Shown here: in pieces, positions 6,854 through 15,442 of the stretch
How positions within the stretch are numbered: the stretch's first letter is position 1
How the letters are laid out: the number at the start of each line of letters is the position of its first letter
Position numbers and translations under genes: made by a program
Assembly (NCBI GenBank): GCA_945903675.1
Contig: CAMDOP010000024.1
Span: forward strand, 1-19,539
Source of the DNA: Crenothrix polyspora
Lineage (GTDB): Bacteria > Pseudomonadota > Gammaproteobacteria > Methylococcales > Methylomonadaceae
Direction: 5' to 3'
Length of the DNA stretch: 19,539 nt
The notes under the pieces: model-generated
What the model was told of the DNA's origin: nothing
The model's input: only the letters and a program-made list of their open reading frames with translations
The model's database searches: none

Positions 6854-7762
6854 TTAAAAACTTGCCAAGAAATCCAAATCCTGTTGAGTAGCCTCATAAA
6901 ACAACCTAATCAAGTGCGCATAGCGACCATACTTAATGGCATGTTGCATGGCTGCATAATACATAGCTCTATTATGACCGGCAAAAAATGGCGGCATTAA
7001 ACGGGCGTTCAAGCACTGCGCTAATACTATTGCGCGCCCTACCCGTCCATTACCATCACCAAAGGGATGAATTAAAATAAAATACACATGCGCTTTGGCA
7101 ATGTCTTCCAAGGTAACGGACTTCGCTACTTTATAAACCCAGCGATGTATTTCTTCGTCTATATCTTCGGGCTCAGTGGTTTGCACACCCTCTAACTGCC
7201 CCATGGCTCGATGCTTGGTAGAAAAAAAACCGGCATTATCAACAACACCTCTCATAAAATCAATATGTAAGGTCTTGATATTATCTACCGTGATAGGCAG
7301 CGGCTCACCATGTTCGACTATTTTTTGCCAAAGTTGCTGATGCGTCATAAAAGCATTAAAGCCTTCATGAAAAGTCTGCTTATCCATATTTTTTGGCAGC
7401 TTTTTACCGTCGATAATGCTATCAAAATCGACTTTCGCCATCTCCGTTTCTATTTCAATAGTGCCATAACTCAAGCGCCGTAAAAAAGGTAAGAACAGTG
7501 CTTCGTTGTGCGGCAGGGTATCTGGCAATAAAACGGGGGTAAACGTTTGTTTAGGAATATCCCATTCAGGAATTAGAAAATGCTGACAATATAAGACATC
7601 TATATCCAGTCGATACTTAGCAGAAATCGATTCAGGCTTTTGTCGCCAGTTGAGTAACGTTCTCCGGGTAACGTTTAATACTTCCGCTAATTTCGTTGAG
7701 TAAACAAGGACTACCTGTAGTTGATCAAGCTTATCTAGTAGACTGATGGCGTTATATTTCAT
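6854..7762 (-). CDS. Fic-domain protein with N-terminal HTH
   Basis: A 302-residue Fic protein, probably an AMP-transferase or related nucleotidyl-transferase acting on another protein. The Fic motif is complete: HPFGDGNGRVGR at 232-243 with the catalytic H232. Residues about 22-42 (TKLAEVLNVTRRTLLNWRQK) look like a helix-turn-helix, suggesting that it also binds DNA, perhaps its own promoter. The inhibitory (S/T)xxxE(G/N) helix usually expected before the Fic domain has no exact match. The nearest are YGTIEI at 99-104 and TIEIET at 101-106. The ATG at 7762 has no clear ribosome site. It is a single gene with non-coding DNA on both sides and no obvious antitoxin neighbour. The target is unknown. 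Confidence 0.88.
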   Translation of the reverse strand: MKYNAISLLDKLDQLQVVLVYSTKLAEVLNVTRRTLLNWRQKPESISAKYRLDIDVLYCQHFLIPEWDIPKQTFTPVLLPDTLPHNEALFLPFLRRLSYGTIEIETEMAKVDFDSIIDGKKLPKNMDKQTFHEGFNAFMTHQQLWQKIVEHGEPLPITVDNIKTLHIDFMRGVVDNAGFFSTKHRAMGQLEGVQTTEPEDIDEEIHRWVYKVAKSVTLEDIAKAHVYFILIHPFGDGNGRVGRAIVLAQCLNARLMPPFFAGHNRAMYYAAMQHAIKYGRYAHLIRLFYEATQQDLDFLASF

Positions 7763-8042
7763 AATGAAGATATGAATTTATAGAGAGTTAACTAGGGTAA
7801 CAATAGCGAGAAAGATATTCAATATAAACATATTGTTTCTCTTATCAAGTACTCATAAAGTATTGAATGATGCACACCAGCGAATAACATAATTCCTTTA
7901 TTAAACCATTTAAAAGTTCGCTACGAAAAGCAACTATCCAGCATCTATATTACCGCATCCGCAGTTATCGATTTATTAGATAAAAACATCTAATAATACC
8001 CTTTTATTTAACTAAGTTATTCATCTAAACTCTATTCAAGTC

Positions 8043-8140
8043 CAACAAATCAGAGTGTTGTAGTTTGCAATGTATGAATGATTGCTGCCTCTCCTGTAAA
8101 CAGCGATTGTTTTTGTGCGGGCTTAAGCACGCTTTTTTTT
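8043..8140 (+). ncRNA. candidate small regulatory RNA with three stem-loops
   Basis: A strong + strand terminator stands here with no protein gene upstream of it. Upstream are TTAACT (8008-8013) and TCTATT (8031-8036), 17 bp apart, a weak sigma70-like pair placing the start near 8043. The transcript would fold CAACA/TGTTG (8044-8048 with 8057-8061), then ATTGCTG/CAGCGAT (8082-8088 with 8101-8107) with the loop CCTCTCCTGTAA, then the terminator stem. The second loop holds CTCTCCT, complementary to Shine-Dalgarno sequences, a usual feature of sRNAs that block translation. The structure is read by eye and the family is unknown. Confidence 0.5.
8117..8140 (+). terminator. rho-independent terminator on the + strand
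   Basis: GCGGGC and GCACGC pair with one G/A mismatch around TTAA (8117-8132), followed by eight T residues (8133-8140). The - strand has no matching T-run, so it serves + strand transcription. There is no + strand coding gene before it. Confidence 0.7.
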
Positions 8141-8283
8141 GCAGTCTAAATAGACTTATTATCTCAACGATCTTTTTGGACAGGAGCATCACTCAAGTTT
8201 TGGGAGCTTTTTAGAAAAGGAAGTTATCAGTATTCTCTTTGGTCAAATATAAATTAGTAGCTTTTTTTGCCAATGCATCTTGC

Positions 8284-9219
8284 TCAAAAGCCTAATGAAA
8301 AAGATCGATAATTATCTAGCAATTGCCGAAATACCAAGGGATCTTTAGTCTGTGTCATAACACCTGGATGCTGAAAATGCTGTAACTCAAGTCGTGACAA
8401 CCAAAATCTTAAGGCAGCAGCTCTCAGCATTATCGGCAAATAACGTAGTTCAATTTGACTCAAGGCTCTAACCGTCTGATAAGCAGAAAGTAATGCCTCA
8501 GCTTTTATACCATCTAAAACACCATGCTTATTTACACACCAATCATTCACCGTAATGGCTATATCTAACAATAAGAACCCAGAACTTGCACTATAAAAAT
8601 CTAATAGAGCACTGACCTCATTATCGATAAATAGCACATTATCTCTAAACAAGTCGCCATGTATAACACCCACAGGTAGATCAACCAAAGAATGACTTTC
8701 TTGAAAAATTAATTCATCTTGAATTAAGAGTTTATCAATTGAGGACAATTGACCTTTAATACCATTAAACTTTGCTTTACATGCCGCCAAATCATAACGA
8801 CTAACAACTGGAAAATGATAATTTTCTGTAAAAATATGCAGCTTACCTAACTGTAAACCAATTTGATAACAATGTTCAAATGTTGGCTCTAAAACAATAT
8901 CCCCTGAAATCCACTTAAAAAGCGCTGCTTGTTTAGCACCAAAATTGCTTGATGTATTAGCAAAATCATCACTCATAGGATGAGAGCACTGCAAAGAGTG
9001 GGCACCCAAATACACTAATAACTGTAAAACATGAGCTAATACATCGGCATCCAAAGCTTCAAAAAGCGTTAAAACAAATAACCCATCTGTAGTTAATACA
9101 CGGTAATTGGTATTCTCAACGCCCTCTGGTATACCTTCAAAGTCAATAAGCTGACCAACTGAATAGTAAGTTAAAAATTGCTCTAATTGCGACCGCGTAA
9201 TCACTGTATAAACAGACAC
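8284..9219 (-). CDS. thrB: homoserine kinase type II (ThrB-like), last gene of the cobalamin cluster
   Basis: A 311-residue kinase of the choline-kinase-like fold. The N-terminus (MSVYTVITRSQLEQFLTYYS) and GVENTNY (33-39) are typical of the type II homoserine kinases. The catalytic loop is HGDLFRDN (187-194, with D189) and the Mg-binding segment is LLDFYSA (206-211). The usual reaction is homoserine to O-phosphohomoserine for threonine synthesis. It starts with GTG at 9219, with AGGA 7 nt upstream, only 40 bp after cobU, so it is probably co-transcribed with the cobalamin genes. The nearby CobD uses L-threonine phosphate, and no threonine kinase is recognised in this cluster, so a role in making that compound is possible but unproven. 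Confidence 0.8.
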   Translation of the reverse strand: MSVYTVITRSQLEQFLTYYSVGQLIDFEGIPEGVENTNYRVLTTDGLFVLTLFEALDADVLAHVLQLLVYLGAHSLQCSHPMSDDFANTSSNFGAKQAALFKWISGDIVLEPTFEHCYQIGLQLGKLHIFTENYHFPVVSRYDLAACKAKFNGIKGQLSSIDKLLIQDELIFQESHSLVDLPVGVIHGDLFRDNVLFIDNEVSALLDFYSASSGFLLLDIAITVNDWCVNKHGVLDGIKAEALLSAYQTVRALSQIELRYLPIMLRAAALRFWLSRLELQHFQHPGVMTQTKDPLVFRQLLDNYRSFSLGF

Positions 9220-9259
9220 TCGTTATCCTAAATCTTTAAATACAAGAAAAATGAAAAAG

Positions 9260-9754
9260 CTATTTCATTTGTAAAGGTAAACCCGCCACACAAAAGAATA
9301 CCTGATCACAGGCTGCCGCCATGATTTGTGCCGCTTTACCCGATAAATCAACAAACTGACGCGCTAAGGCATTATCGGGAATAACACCTAAACCAACTTC
9401 ATTATGTACTAATACTAAATCAACAGATAAAGCCATAACAGCTTCTAGCTCCTGCAAAATATCGGCCTCTTGCCACTGATGATAAAGTAAATTATTCAGC
9501 CACATAGAGACGCATTCAACCAATACCGGCTGCTGACAAGTTTGCAATCTTGGTAATATGTTTATAGGCTCTTCTAATGTCACAAACAAATCTTGACGCC
9601 TCTGTTGATGCACCTCTATCCTCTGCTTCATTTCAGTATCTATAAACTCAGTAGTCGCTAAGTAATAAGGTCGATGCACCGAGTTTTCCAAAATATAAGA
9701 TTCAGCCAATCGCGACTTGCCGCTTTTTACACCACCTATAAATAAAGTTTTCAT
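9260..9754 (-). CDS. cobU: adenosylcobinamide kinase / adenosylcobinamide-phosphate guanylyltransferase
   Basis: CobU (CobP) phosphorylates adenosylcobinamide and then transfers GMP, giving adenosyl-GDP-cobinamide for CobS. Visible motifs are the P-loop GGVKSGKS, HQQRR, VECVSMWLNNLL, NEVGLGVIP and the C-terminal FVDLSGKAAQIMAAACDQVF, all in the family order. The start chosen is ATG 9754, giving 164 residues. It forms a 4-nt ATGA overlap with the cbiB stop and begins MKTLFIGGVKSGKS, as homologues do. A longer frame reaching 9808 would add 18 residues inside cbiB and is not needed. The family is usually about 170-180 residues, so the length is slightly short but complete. Confidence 0.92.
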   Translation of the reverse strand: MKTLFIGGVKSGKSRLAESYILENSVHRPYYLATTEFIDTEMKQRIEVHQQRRQDLFVTLEEPINILPRLQTCQQPVLVECVSMWLNNLLYHQWQEADILQELEAVMALSVDLVLVHNEVGLGVIPDNALARQFVDLSGKAAQIMAAACDQVFFCVAGLPLQMK

Positions 9755-10647
9755 GTCAGTAAGATACCCAATCCTAAAAAGCCAATCACACACATATTTA
9801 AATGACATTTCATCGCTAACGCTTGCCTGACTATAGCGGCATTAAGCTCATAAATTGGCAGTCCTAAAGTTGGTTTATGCTTAAGCTGACCATGATAATA
9901 AGCATCTCCGCCGAGACTCACACTTAAAGCCCCAGCCATAGCCGCAATCGGATAGCCCGCATTAGGGCTCTCTAGCTTATTGCCATCACGCATCATACTT
10001 TGTAAAGCCACTTGCTTATTCGGTGCTACCATCACGATCATTAACGCCGTTAATCGTGCTGGAATAAAATTAGCGACATCATCTAACAACGCCGCTACTT
10101 TACCAAAATAAAAATACCTATCCGTTTTATAGGCGACCATAGAATCAAGGGTGTTAATGGCCTTATAAACAGCAATCCCGGGTAAACCAAATAATAACAA
10201 ATACAGTAAGGGAGCAATGACACCATCACTCAAGTTTTCAGCCCAAGTTTCCAATGCTGCTTTATAGATATCGGGTTCAGTCATACTCTCGGTATCACGA
10301 CTAACTAAATAACTAATGGCCAGTTTAGGTTGTTCTGAAATTAATATATCAGCGACACTCTTATGCAATAAGTGCATGGCAATACCGGTTGACGCCAAAA
10401 TCGCTAACGCTAGTAAGCTTAACTGCTCCGGCAATAGGCCACATAAATACACAAAAGCAATACTAATCAAGCCCGTTACAACTAATAAACTCAGTACTAG
10501 AAGTACGCCAGGCATGATCCGATCGGCATAAAACTTTTTCTCAAAAAAGGTAATATAGTCGCCCATCCACATCACAGGATGCTTACCCGGTAACTCACCT
10601 AACCAGCCATCAATCAGATAAGCCAACAATGCTAATTCATAATACAT
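9751..10647 (-). CDS. cbiB: adenosylcobinamide-phosphate synthase
   Basis: CbiB (also called CobD in the aerobic nomenclature) is an inner-membrane enzyme joining adenosylcobyric acid to aminopropanol phosphate or aminopropanol, giving cobinamide (phosphate). It is 298 residues long with several hydrophobic segments (about 47-68, 76-94, 143-160, 196-207 and the C-terminus). Family blocks are present: DGWLGELPGKHPVMWMG (13-29), SRDTESM (116-122), NLSDGVIAPLLYLLLFGLPG (138-157) and YKAINTLDSMVAYKTDRY (161-178). The ATG at 10647 lies 58 bp after cbiA. It overlaps cobU by 4 nt at the other end, so translation is coupled. Confidence 0.92.
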   Translation of the reverse strand: MYYELALLAYLIDGWLGELPGKHPVMWMGDYITFFEKKFYADRIMPGVLLVLSLLVVTGLISIAFVYLCGLLPEQLSLLALAILASTGIAMHLLHKSVADILISEQPKLAISYLVSRDTESMTEPDIYKAALETWAENLSDGVIAPLLYLLLFGLPGIAVYKAINTLDSMVAYKTDRYFYFGKVAALLDDVANFIPARLTALMIVMVAPNKQVALQSMMRDGNKLESPNAGYPIAAMAGALSVSLGGDAYYHGQLKHKPTLGLPIYELNAAIVRQALAMKCHLNMCVIGFLGLGILLT

Positions 10648-10705
10648 AAAGTCCTTATACCCTCCATGATAGTTAAAGTCCTAACTCTCTTAGAATCGCA
10701 ACAAG

Positions 10706-12004
10706 TTAATGCGGATCTAACCATTGCGCAACTTGTGCTGGATTTGAAGGAAAATAAAAATGTAAATAGGAAGCCACTAGCGATTGAACTTGATATACCG
10801 TTTCGCCAGTATGTCCCGAACTGGTTTCAGCTTGGGCTACGATTGACGCGTCAATAGTGGCGGTTGAATAATGAAAGCTATGACCACGTAGCACTTCACC
10901 ATTGATCAGCACTTGTTGAGAACCAATAGCCGCTAATTTCTTTTGCATCAAAGCACGCCCTGGTAGCAAACCCATCATAGAAAAAACCTTGCCATCGTCT
11001 GTACCTAATGCGTCCATCAACCACACCATACCGCCACACTCAGCCAAAATACCTTTACCTTGGCTTAAGTGTTTTTTCATATCTTCCTTCATACTTTGAT
11101 TCTGCGAAAGTTGTTCAGCATATAACTCAGGATATCCACCCGGCAAATACACCGCATCGACTTCAGGTAAATGAGCCTCATTTAACGGCGAAAAAAACAC
11201 TAACTTAGCGCCCATCTCTGTTAAACAGAGCAGATTCTCTTCATACAAAAAACAAAACGCACGATCTTTTGCAACACCAATCACTTTTCCGCTTAACAAA
11301 CGAGGATAACTTTTAACCACAGAGCTACTGGGTTTAAATTCTATCGCTTGCGGCAATTCTGCAAGCCAAGTGCCTGCAACGAGATCAGCCCACCGGTTAA
11401 GTATGTCATCTAAGCCATGAATTTCATCAGCTAGATGTAAGCCTAAGTGCCTATCAGGCAAACTAATAGCTGAATCTTTTGAGAAATGTGCGAGCGGCAA
11501 ATTATCAGGTAAACCTGTTACTAACAATGCACCATGACCTGCTGAGGCTACTTTATTAGCAACCACACCCGTCACGAAAAGAGTCGACCGAAATGTTTTC
11601 AAGCCATGCACAATAGCCGCAAAAGTTTGCGCCATTGCTGAAGCATCCACGACTAACAACAAGGGCAAGCCAAATAACTCCGCTAAATCTGCGCTACTGG
11701 GATTTCCATCAAATAATCCCATCACACCTTCAACCAGAATCAAATCCGCTTCTAATGCAGCATTAAACAACAAGGTTCTGCATTGCTCTTCCCCCATAAT
11801 CCAAGTATCAAGATTTAAAACAGGGTGACCAGACGCTTGAGTCAAAATAGTAGGATCGATAAAATCAGGTCCCGTTTTAAAGCAGCGAACTATTAAGCCT
11901 TGACGACTATAATAACGAGCGATTGCAGCAGTAACAGATGTTTTGCCTTGGCCAGAGCTAGGCGCACTTATCATCAGTGCAGGACATTTAACAGACAGAC
12001 TCAT
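10706..12004 (-). CDS. cbiA: cobyrinate a,c-diamide synthase
   Basis: CbiA (CobB) amidates side chains a and c of the corrin ring, using glutamine and ATP. The N-terminal ATPase domain has APSSGQGKTSV (14-24, with K21), KTGPDFIDP (43-51) and VEGVMGLFDG (91-100). The C-terminal type 1 glutamine amidotransferase domain has YLPGGYPELYA (286-296), the nucleophile C323 in LAECGGM, GHSFHYS (374-380) and the probable catalytic H415 in SYLHFYF. At 432 residues it is close to the family size. It acts early in the adenosylcobalamin branch, so its presence suggests de novo corrin synthesis rather than cobinamide salvage alone. The earlier ring genes and cobyric acid synthase are not in this window. Confidence 0.93.
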   Translation of the reverse strand: MSLSVKCPALMISAPSSGQGKTSVTAAIARYYSRQGLIVRCFKTGPDFIDPTILTQASGHPVLNLDTWIMGEEQCRTLLFNAALEADLILVEGVMGLFDGNPSSADLAELFGLPLLLVVDASAMAQTFAAIVHGLKTFRSTLFVTGVVANKVASAGHGALLVTGLPDNLPLAHFSKDSAISLPDRHLGLHLADEIHGLDDILNRWADLVAGTWLAELPQAIEFKPSSSVVKSYPRLLSGKVIGVAKDRAFCFLYEENLLCLTEMGAKLVFFSPLNEAHLPEVDAVYLPGGYPELYAEQLSQNQSMKEDMKKHLSQGKGILAECGGMVWLMDALGTDDGKVFSMMGLLPGRALMQKKLAAIGSQQVLINGEVLRGHSFHYSTATIDASIVAQAETSSGHTGETVYQVQSLVASYLHFYFPSNPAQVAQWLDPH

Positions 12005-12045
12005 TGAATTTACTATACCTTTATAAAATACATCATCATTAAAAC

Positions 12046-13089
12046 TTATAACTTAACTGATCTCAAATCAGCTATCGTCAACGGCTTCAAAACCTGCTCT
12101 AGCTGTTTAATGGTTTGTTCATCTTTAACAGCAAAGCGTACATAGCGTTTATCTAAACCTTCAAAATTATCACAGACACGAATCAACATACGTGCAGGCA
12201 CTAGCAATGATTGCAAATCATAGCCATCGCAGTCATCAGGCAATCGCACCAACAGAAAATTAGCGAGGCCCTGATAAATCTCAGCAAACAAACCACACTG
12301 TTTTAGTACACCCGCCAATAATAACCGTAGCGTTATAGTTTGTTGCCGTGTATGGCTGATAAAATCTGTATTAGCTAAAGCTTGCTGCATATATGCCATA
12401 TCTAAACTCGATAACTTCCATGCCGGCTCTAATAACTTAAGCCCAGCAATAGCCTGCGTTTGTGCCATTAAAAAACCAATACGAATACCGGCACAGCCAT
12501 AAAACTTACTCAGTGATTTAATAAGGTACAACTTAGGATAATTGACTATCGCCTCAGCAACAGATTCACCCTCACAAAAATCGAGGAAAGATTCATCAAT
12601 AATCAGCGTACAATCAGCGGCCTGCCATTGAGCCAATAAGGCTGACATCTCGTATAACAAACCATCGGGTGTTGAAGGATTAACAAAAATTAGCGTACTA
12701 CCAAAAGGCACATCAACTAACGATTCAGTCCATCGATTAATTATCGTTATCTCCCCGCCCAACTGCACAGCAATACTTTTATATTCAATATATAAAGGTG
12801 AGAACAATACTAAGTTCTTGGGTTTAAGCCAGCGTAATAAAGCAAAGATAGCAGCACTTGCGCCATTAAAGACTTCAATATCGACGCCTTCTGGAATTGG
12901 ATACCGTTGACTAATGGCGTGCTTTAAAGCTTTGTAATCAGGATCACCATAAGGCCCCAAGTGAACATCCATTAAATTTAAGTTCTCAACCGCCTGCTTG
13001 GGATTGATGTTTGCAGAAAAATCCACAACATGCTCAGGTAAACACCCACAGTGCTCGGCAAACTGATAAATATTTCCACCATGTTGCAT
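12046..13089 (-). CDS. cobD: threonine-phosphate decarboxylase
   Basis: A 347-residue PLP enzyme of aminotransferase fold type I, related to histidinol-phosphate aminotransferase. It would decarboxylate L-threonine O-phosphate to (R)-1-amino-2-propanol phosphate, the linker of the nucleotide loop (CobD in Salmonella, CobC in Pseudomonas). Evidence is the N-terminus HGGNIYQFA plus DFSANINP (23-30), VNPSTPDG (136-143), IIDESFLDF (163-171), the PLP lysine K195 in KSLSKFYGCAGIRIGF, and R203. The start ATG 13089 is 1 nt from the cobC stop, and the next gene cbiA starts 41 nt after it. The genes on both sides fix the function better than the fold alone could. Confidence 0.9.
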   Translation of the reverse strand: MQHGGNIYQFAEHCGCLPEHVVDFSANINPKQAVENLNLMDVHLGPYGDPDYKALKHAISQRYPIPEGVDIEVFNGASAAIFALLRWLKPKNLVLFSPLYIEYKSIAVQLGGEITIINRWTESLVDVPFGSTLIFVNPSTPDGLLYEMSALLAQWQAADCTLIIDESFLDFCEGESVAEAIVNYPKLYLIKSLSKFYGCAGIRIGFLMAQTQAIAGLKLLEPAWKLSSLDMAYMQQALANTDFISHTRQQTITLRLLLAGVLKQCGLFAEIYQGLANFLLVRLPDDCDGYDLQSLLVPARMLIRVCDNFEGLDKRYVRFAVKDEQTIKQLEQVLKPLTIADLRSVKL

Positions 13090-13090
13090 A

Positions 13091-13654
13091 TTAGTGATTT
13101 AAGAAATGTATATGAGTGTAATCATTAACATATTGCAATTTATGCACAGAGCCTACATCCACTTTAAATTTAAAAGCATTCGCTAACGGTAGCTGCAAAA
13201 CATGCGCTAATAAAGCGCGAATAACGCCCGCATGCGTTACTAACACTACTTGCTCAGCATCCGTTAATAATAATTCTTGCCAAAAGCCTCCTACCCGCTC
13301 GCATAACTGAGTAAAGCTTTCGCCATTGGGCGGGCCTATGCTTACAAAGTTATCCGTCCAATGCTTTAATACTTCAGCATCTACGCTATCAAAAGTACAA
13401 TTCTCCCAAGCACCAAAATTCAGTTCTAGTAACCGATTATCGTTACGTACTTTAGGAAATAATTGGCTGGCAAGCTGAGTACAGCGTGTTAATGGACTAC
13501 TATAAACATGGCATTCACTCGTCAGTGCAGGTAGTTTTTTTTGAATTTCAATAAACTCCTCCCTAAAGCTTTCAACTAATCCCACATCCGTTTGGCCATA
13601 ACATAGCCCAGCCTTAGTATCAGTCTGGGTATGACGAACTAAATAAATGTCCAC
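13091..13654 (-). CDS. cobC: alpha-ribazole phosphatase (histidine phosphatase superfamily)
   Basis: A 187-residue member of the histidine phosphatase superfamily that removes the 5'-phosphate from alpha-ribazole phosphate or from adenosylcobalamin phosphate. The phosphoacceptor H8 lies in LVRHTQTD. R57 is in SSPLTRC, E77 in LELNFGAWE and the second catalytic H141 in VTHAGVIRALL, so the site is complete. GTG at 13654 is the start. It overlaps cobS by 16 nt, and its stop is 1 nt from the cobD start. The superfamily is broad, but the position between cobS and cobD makes CobC the natural identity. Confidence 0.88.
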   Translation of the reverse strand: MDIYLVRHTQTDTKAGLCYGQTDVGLVESFREEFIEIQKKLPALTSECHVYSSPLTRCTQLASQLFPKVRNDNRLLELNFGAWENCTFDSVDAEVLKHWTDNFVSIGPPNGESFTQLCERVGGFWQELLLTDAEQVVLVTHAGVIRALLAHVLQLPLANAFKFKVDVGSVHKLQYVNDYTHIHFLNH

Positions 13655-14385
13655 AGCACACTCACAAACAAATAAAAACAGACTTCTGAGACTTGCTGAC
13701 TACACCCTAAACAATCGCCGGTATAACCACCAATATGGCGATTAAAATACGCGCCTAAAATAAAGGTGATTAACACCAGTGGTATCACTGCGAACAAGAA
13801 AATACTGGGTAATAAAAAAAAAGGCAGCATTGCAAAACCGGCCGCAAAGCTCAGCTCAGTTAAACTTGGTTTATGAATCGCACCCATAGATTTACTATCG
13901 CTAGTACGCGCATAACTATATTGACGCATCAATATCAATGGCATAAAGCGACTAATACTATGTCCCGCTACTAATAAACTAGGCACAGCACTGGCAGACA
14001 TGTCACTTAGCAAACTTAATTTCAGTAACATGAGCATGATTAAACCAGCAACCGCATATACGCCACTACGCGAGTCTTTCATAATCACTAAAATACGCTC
14101 TTTACCGTAGCCTCCACCAAAGCCATCGCAGACATCTGCAAAGCCATCTTCATGCAAAGCACCGGTCATAAAGATACTCACAATAACAGCCATAATAACT
14201 GCCGTTGTTTGAGGCAAAACTAAATCCGTCAAATAAAAGCTGAGCCCAGCAGCAAGGCCCACTAACCAACCAATAACGGGAAAATACACGAAAGAGCGGT
14301 GTAATTGACTATAATCCAAAGCTATAGGACTCGGAATACGCGTATAAAAACTCAACGCTAAGAAGAAAAGCCTTATTTGTTGCAT
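13639..14385 (-). CDS. cobS: adenosylcobinamide-GDP ribazoletransferase (cobalamin synthase)
   Basis: An integral membrane enzyme of 248 residues that joins adenosyl-GDP-cobinamide with alpha-ribazole (phosphate), the last joining step. The N-terminus FFLALSFYTRIPSP (7-20) and the acidic motif ALHEDGFADVCDGFGGG (76-92, with E79, D80, D84 and D87) are the family hallmarks for Mg binding. KDSRSGVYA (103-111) follows. Hydrophobic spans are present from 34 to 75, at 110-125 and in the C-terminal half. ATG at 14385 lies 10 nt after the cobT stop. Confidence 0.93.
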   Translation of the reverse strand: MQQIRLFFLALSFYTRIPSPIALDYSQLHRSFVYFPVIGWLVGLAAGLSFYLTDLVLPQTTAVIMAVIVSIFMTGALHEDGFADVCDGFGGGYGKERILVIMKDSRSGVYAVAGLIMLMLLKLSLLSDMSASAVPSLLVAGHSISRFMPLILMRQYSYARTSDSKSMGAIHKPSLTELSFAAGFAMLPFFLLPSIFLFAVIPLVLITFILGAYFNRHIGGYTGDCLGCSQQVSEVCFYLFVSVLWTFI

Positions 14386-14395
14386 GCCAACACAC

Positions 14396-15442
14396 TCACT
14401 GATCTACGCCCGCTTCAGCAAAAGTAGCCATTTCATTTAAAAACAACACCGCTGATTGCAATAAAGGAAAGGCCAAGGCTACACCAGAGCCTTCACCTAA
14501 ACGTAAATCCATAGCAAGTATGGCGCGCACCTTAAAATAATCTAATAAGGCTCTATGCCCTCGTTCATTAGAGACATGACTAAAAACGCAGTAATCTAAG
14601 ACTTGTGGATAGTGCTGATAAGCTACCAACAAAGCACTACTGGCAATAAAACCATCGATCATAACCAGCATCTTCAATTCGGCAGCTTGTAAAATAGCCC
14701 CGACCATCATCGCAATCTCAAACCCGCCCCAAGTTGCTAGAATCTCTATAGGACTGTGGCTGTCGGGTGCATGTTGTAGCGCCTGCTTTAAGATAGCGAC
14801 CTTTTCCCGCATTTGGCTATCATCTAAGCCTGTGCCTCGTCCGACGCACTCATCCAGTGGTATTGAGGTTAATTTATGCATCAATAACGCAGCAGATGAG
14901 GTATTACCAATCCCCATTTCACCAAAACCAATACAATTACAGCCTTTTTGCTGTTGCAAACTAACTAAGTAGGCACCTTTAGCAATCGCCTTAAGACAAT
15001 CCTCTTCGGTCATCGCGGCTTCTATTAAGAAATTACGCGTACCATAGCCCACTTTGGCATTAATTAAATCAGGATGACCGGGTAACTCGGCTTTAACACC
15101 AGCATCCACGATCAATAAAGCTAATTGATGTTGACGGGCTATGACATTAATCGCAGCACCGCCCTTTAAGAAATTCATCACCATCTGTGCAGTGACTGAT
15201 TGAGGATAAGCACTCACCCCCGCTTCTGCAATACCGTGATCAGCAGCAAAAACCAACACACAAGGCTTTGTTAATTGAGGGCTTAAGGTGTTTTGACACA
15301 AACCAATCTGCAAGGCTAAAGATTCTAGAAACCCTAAAGCTCCTAGCGGCTTAGTTTTTTGATTAATTTTAGTTTGTAATTCTGAGGCTAAAGCCGAAGA
15401 ACAAGGAGAAATAGTAAAATTTAAGGGCACGGAGTATTCCAA
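14396..15442 (-). CDS. cobT: nicotinate-nucleotide--dimethylbenzimidazole phosphoribosyltransferase
   Basis: CobT moves phosphoribosyl from nicotinate mononucleotide to the lower-ligand base DMB, giving alpha-ribazole phosphate. At 348 residues it has the normal length. Motifs are KINQKTKPLGALG (25-37), VFAADHGIAEAGVSAYP (64-80), GFGEMGIGNTSSA (172-184), GRGTGLDD (201-208) and RLGEGSG (314-320), where E317 corresponds to the catalytic base of the Salmonella enzyme. The start is TTG at 15442, giving a 22-nt overlap with bluB. GTG 15430 (residue 5) is an alternative. Overlap with bluB fits its role directly after DMB formation. Confidence 0.93.
   Translation of the reverse strand: MEYSVPLNFTISPCSSALASELQTKINQKTKPLGALGFLESLALQIGLCQNTLSPQLTKPCVLVFAADHGIAEAGVSAYPQSVTAQMVMNFLKGGAAINVIARQHQLALLIVDAGVKAELPGHPDLINAKVGYGTRNFLIEAAMTEEDCLKAIAKGAYLVSLQQQKGCNCIGFGEMGIGNTSSAALLMHKLTSIPLDECVGRGTGLDDSQMREKVAILKQALQHAPDSHSPIEILATWGGFEIAMMVGAILQAAELKMLVMIDGFIASSALLVAYQHYPQVLDYCVFSHVSNERGHRALLDYFKVRAILAMDLRLGEGSGVALAFPLLQSAVLFLNEMATFAEAGVDQ

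Larger units (their letters stand above)
7763..8283. other. spacer between the cobalamin operon end and fic
   Basis: No protein-coding frame is supported. Close to fic is a palindrome CAATAT-AAAC-ATATTG (7820-7835), a possible operator. A perfect inverted repeat of TTATTAGAT and ATCTAATAA (arms 7973-7981 and 7988-7996) lies further on. From about 8008 to 8140 there is a promoter-like pair, stem-loops and a + strand terminator, annotated as a small RNA candidate. From 8141 to 8283 nothing recognisable is seen. Confidence 0.5.

Noticed and set aside
9755..9808. Longer N-terminus for cobU
   Set aside because: It would lie wholly within cbiB. The ATG in the ATGA overlap places the P-loop at the normal distance from the N-terminus.
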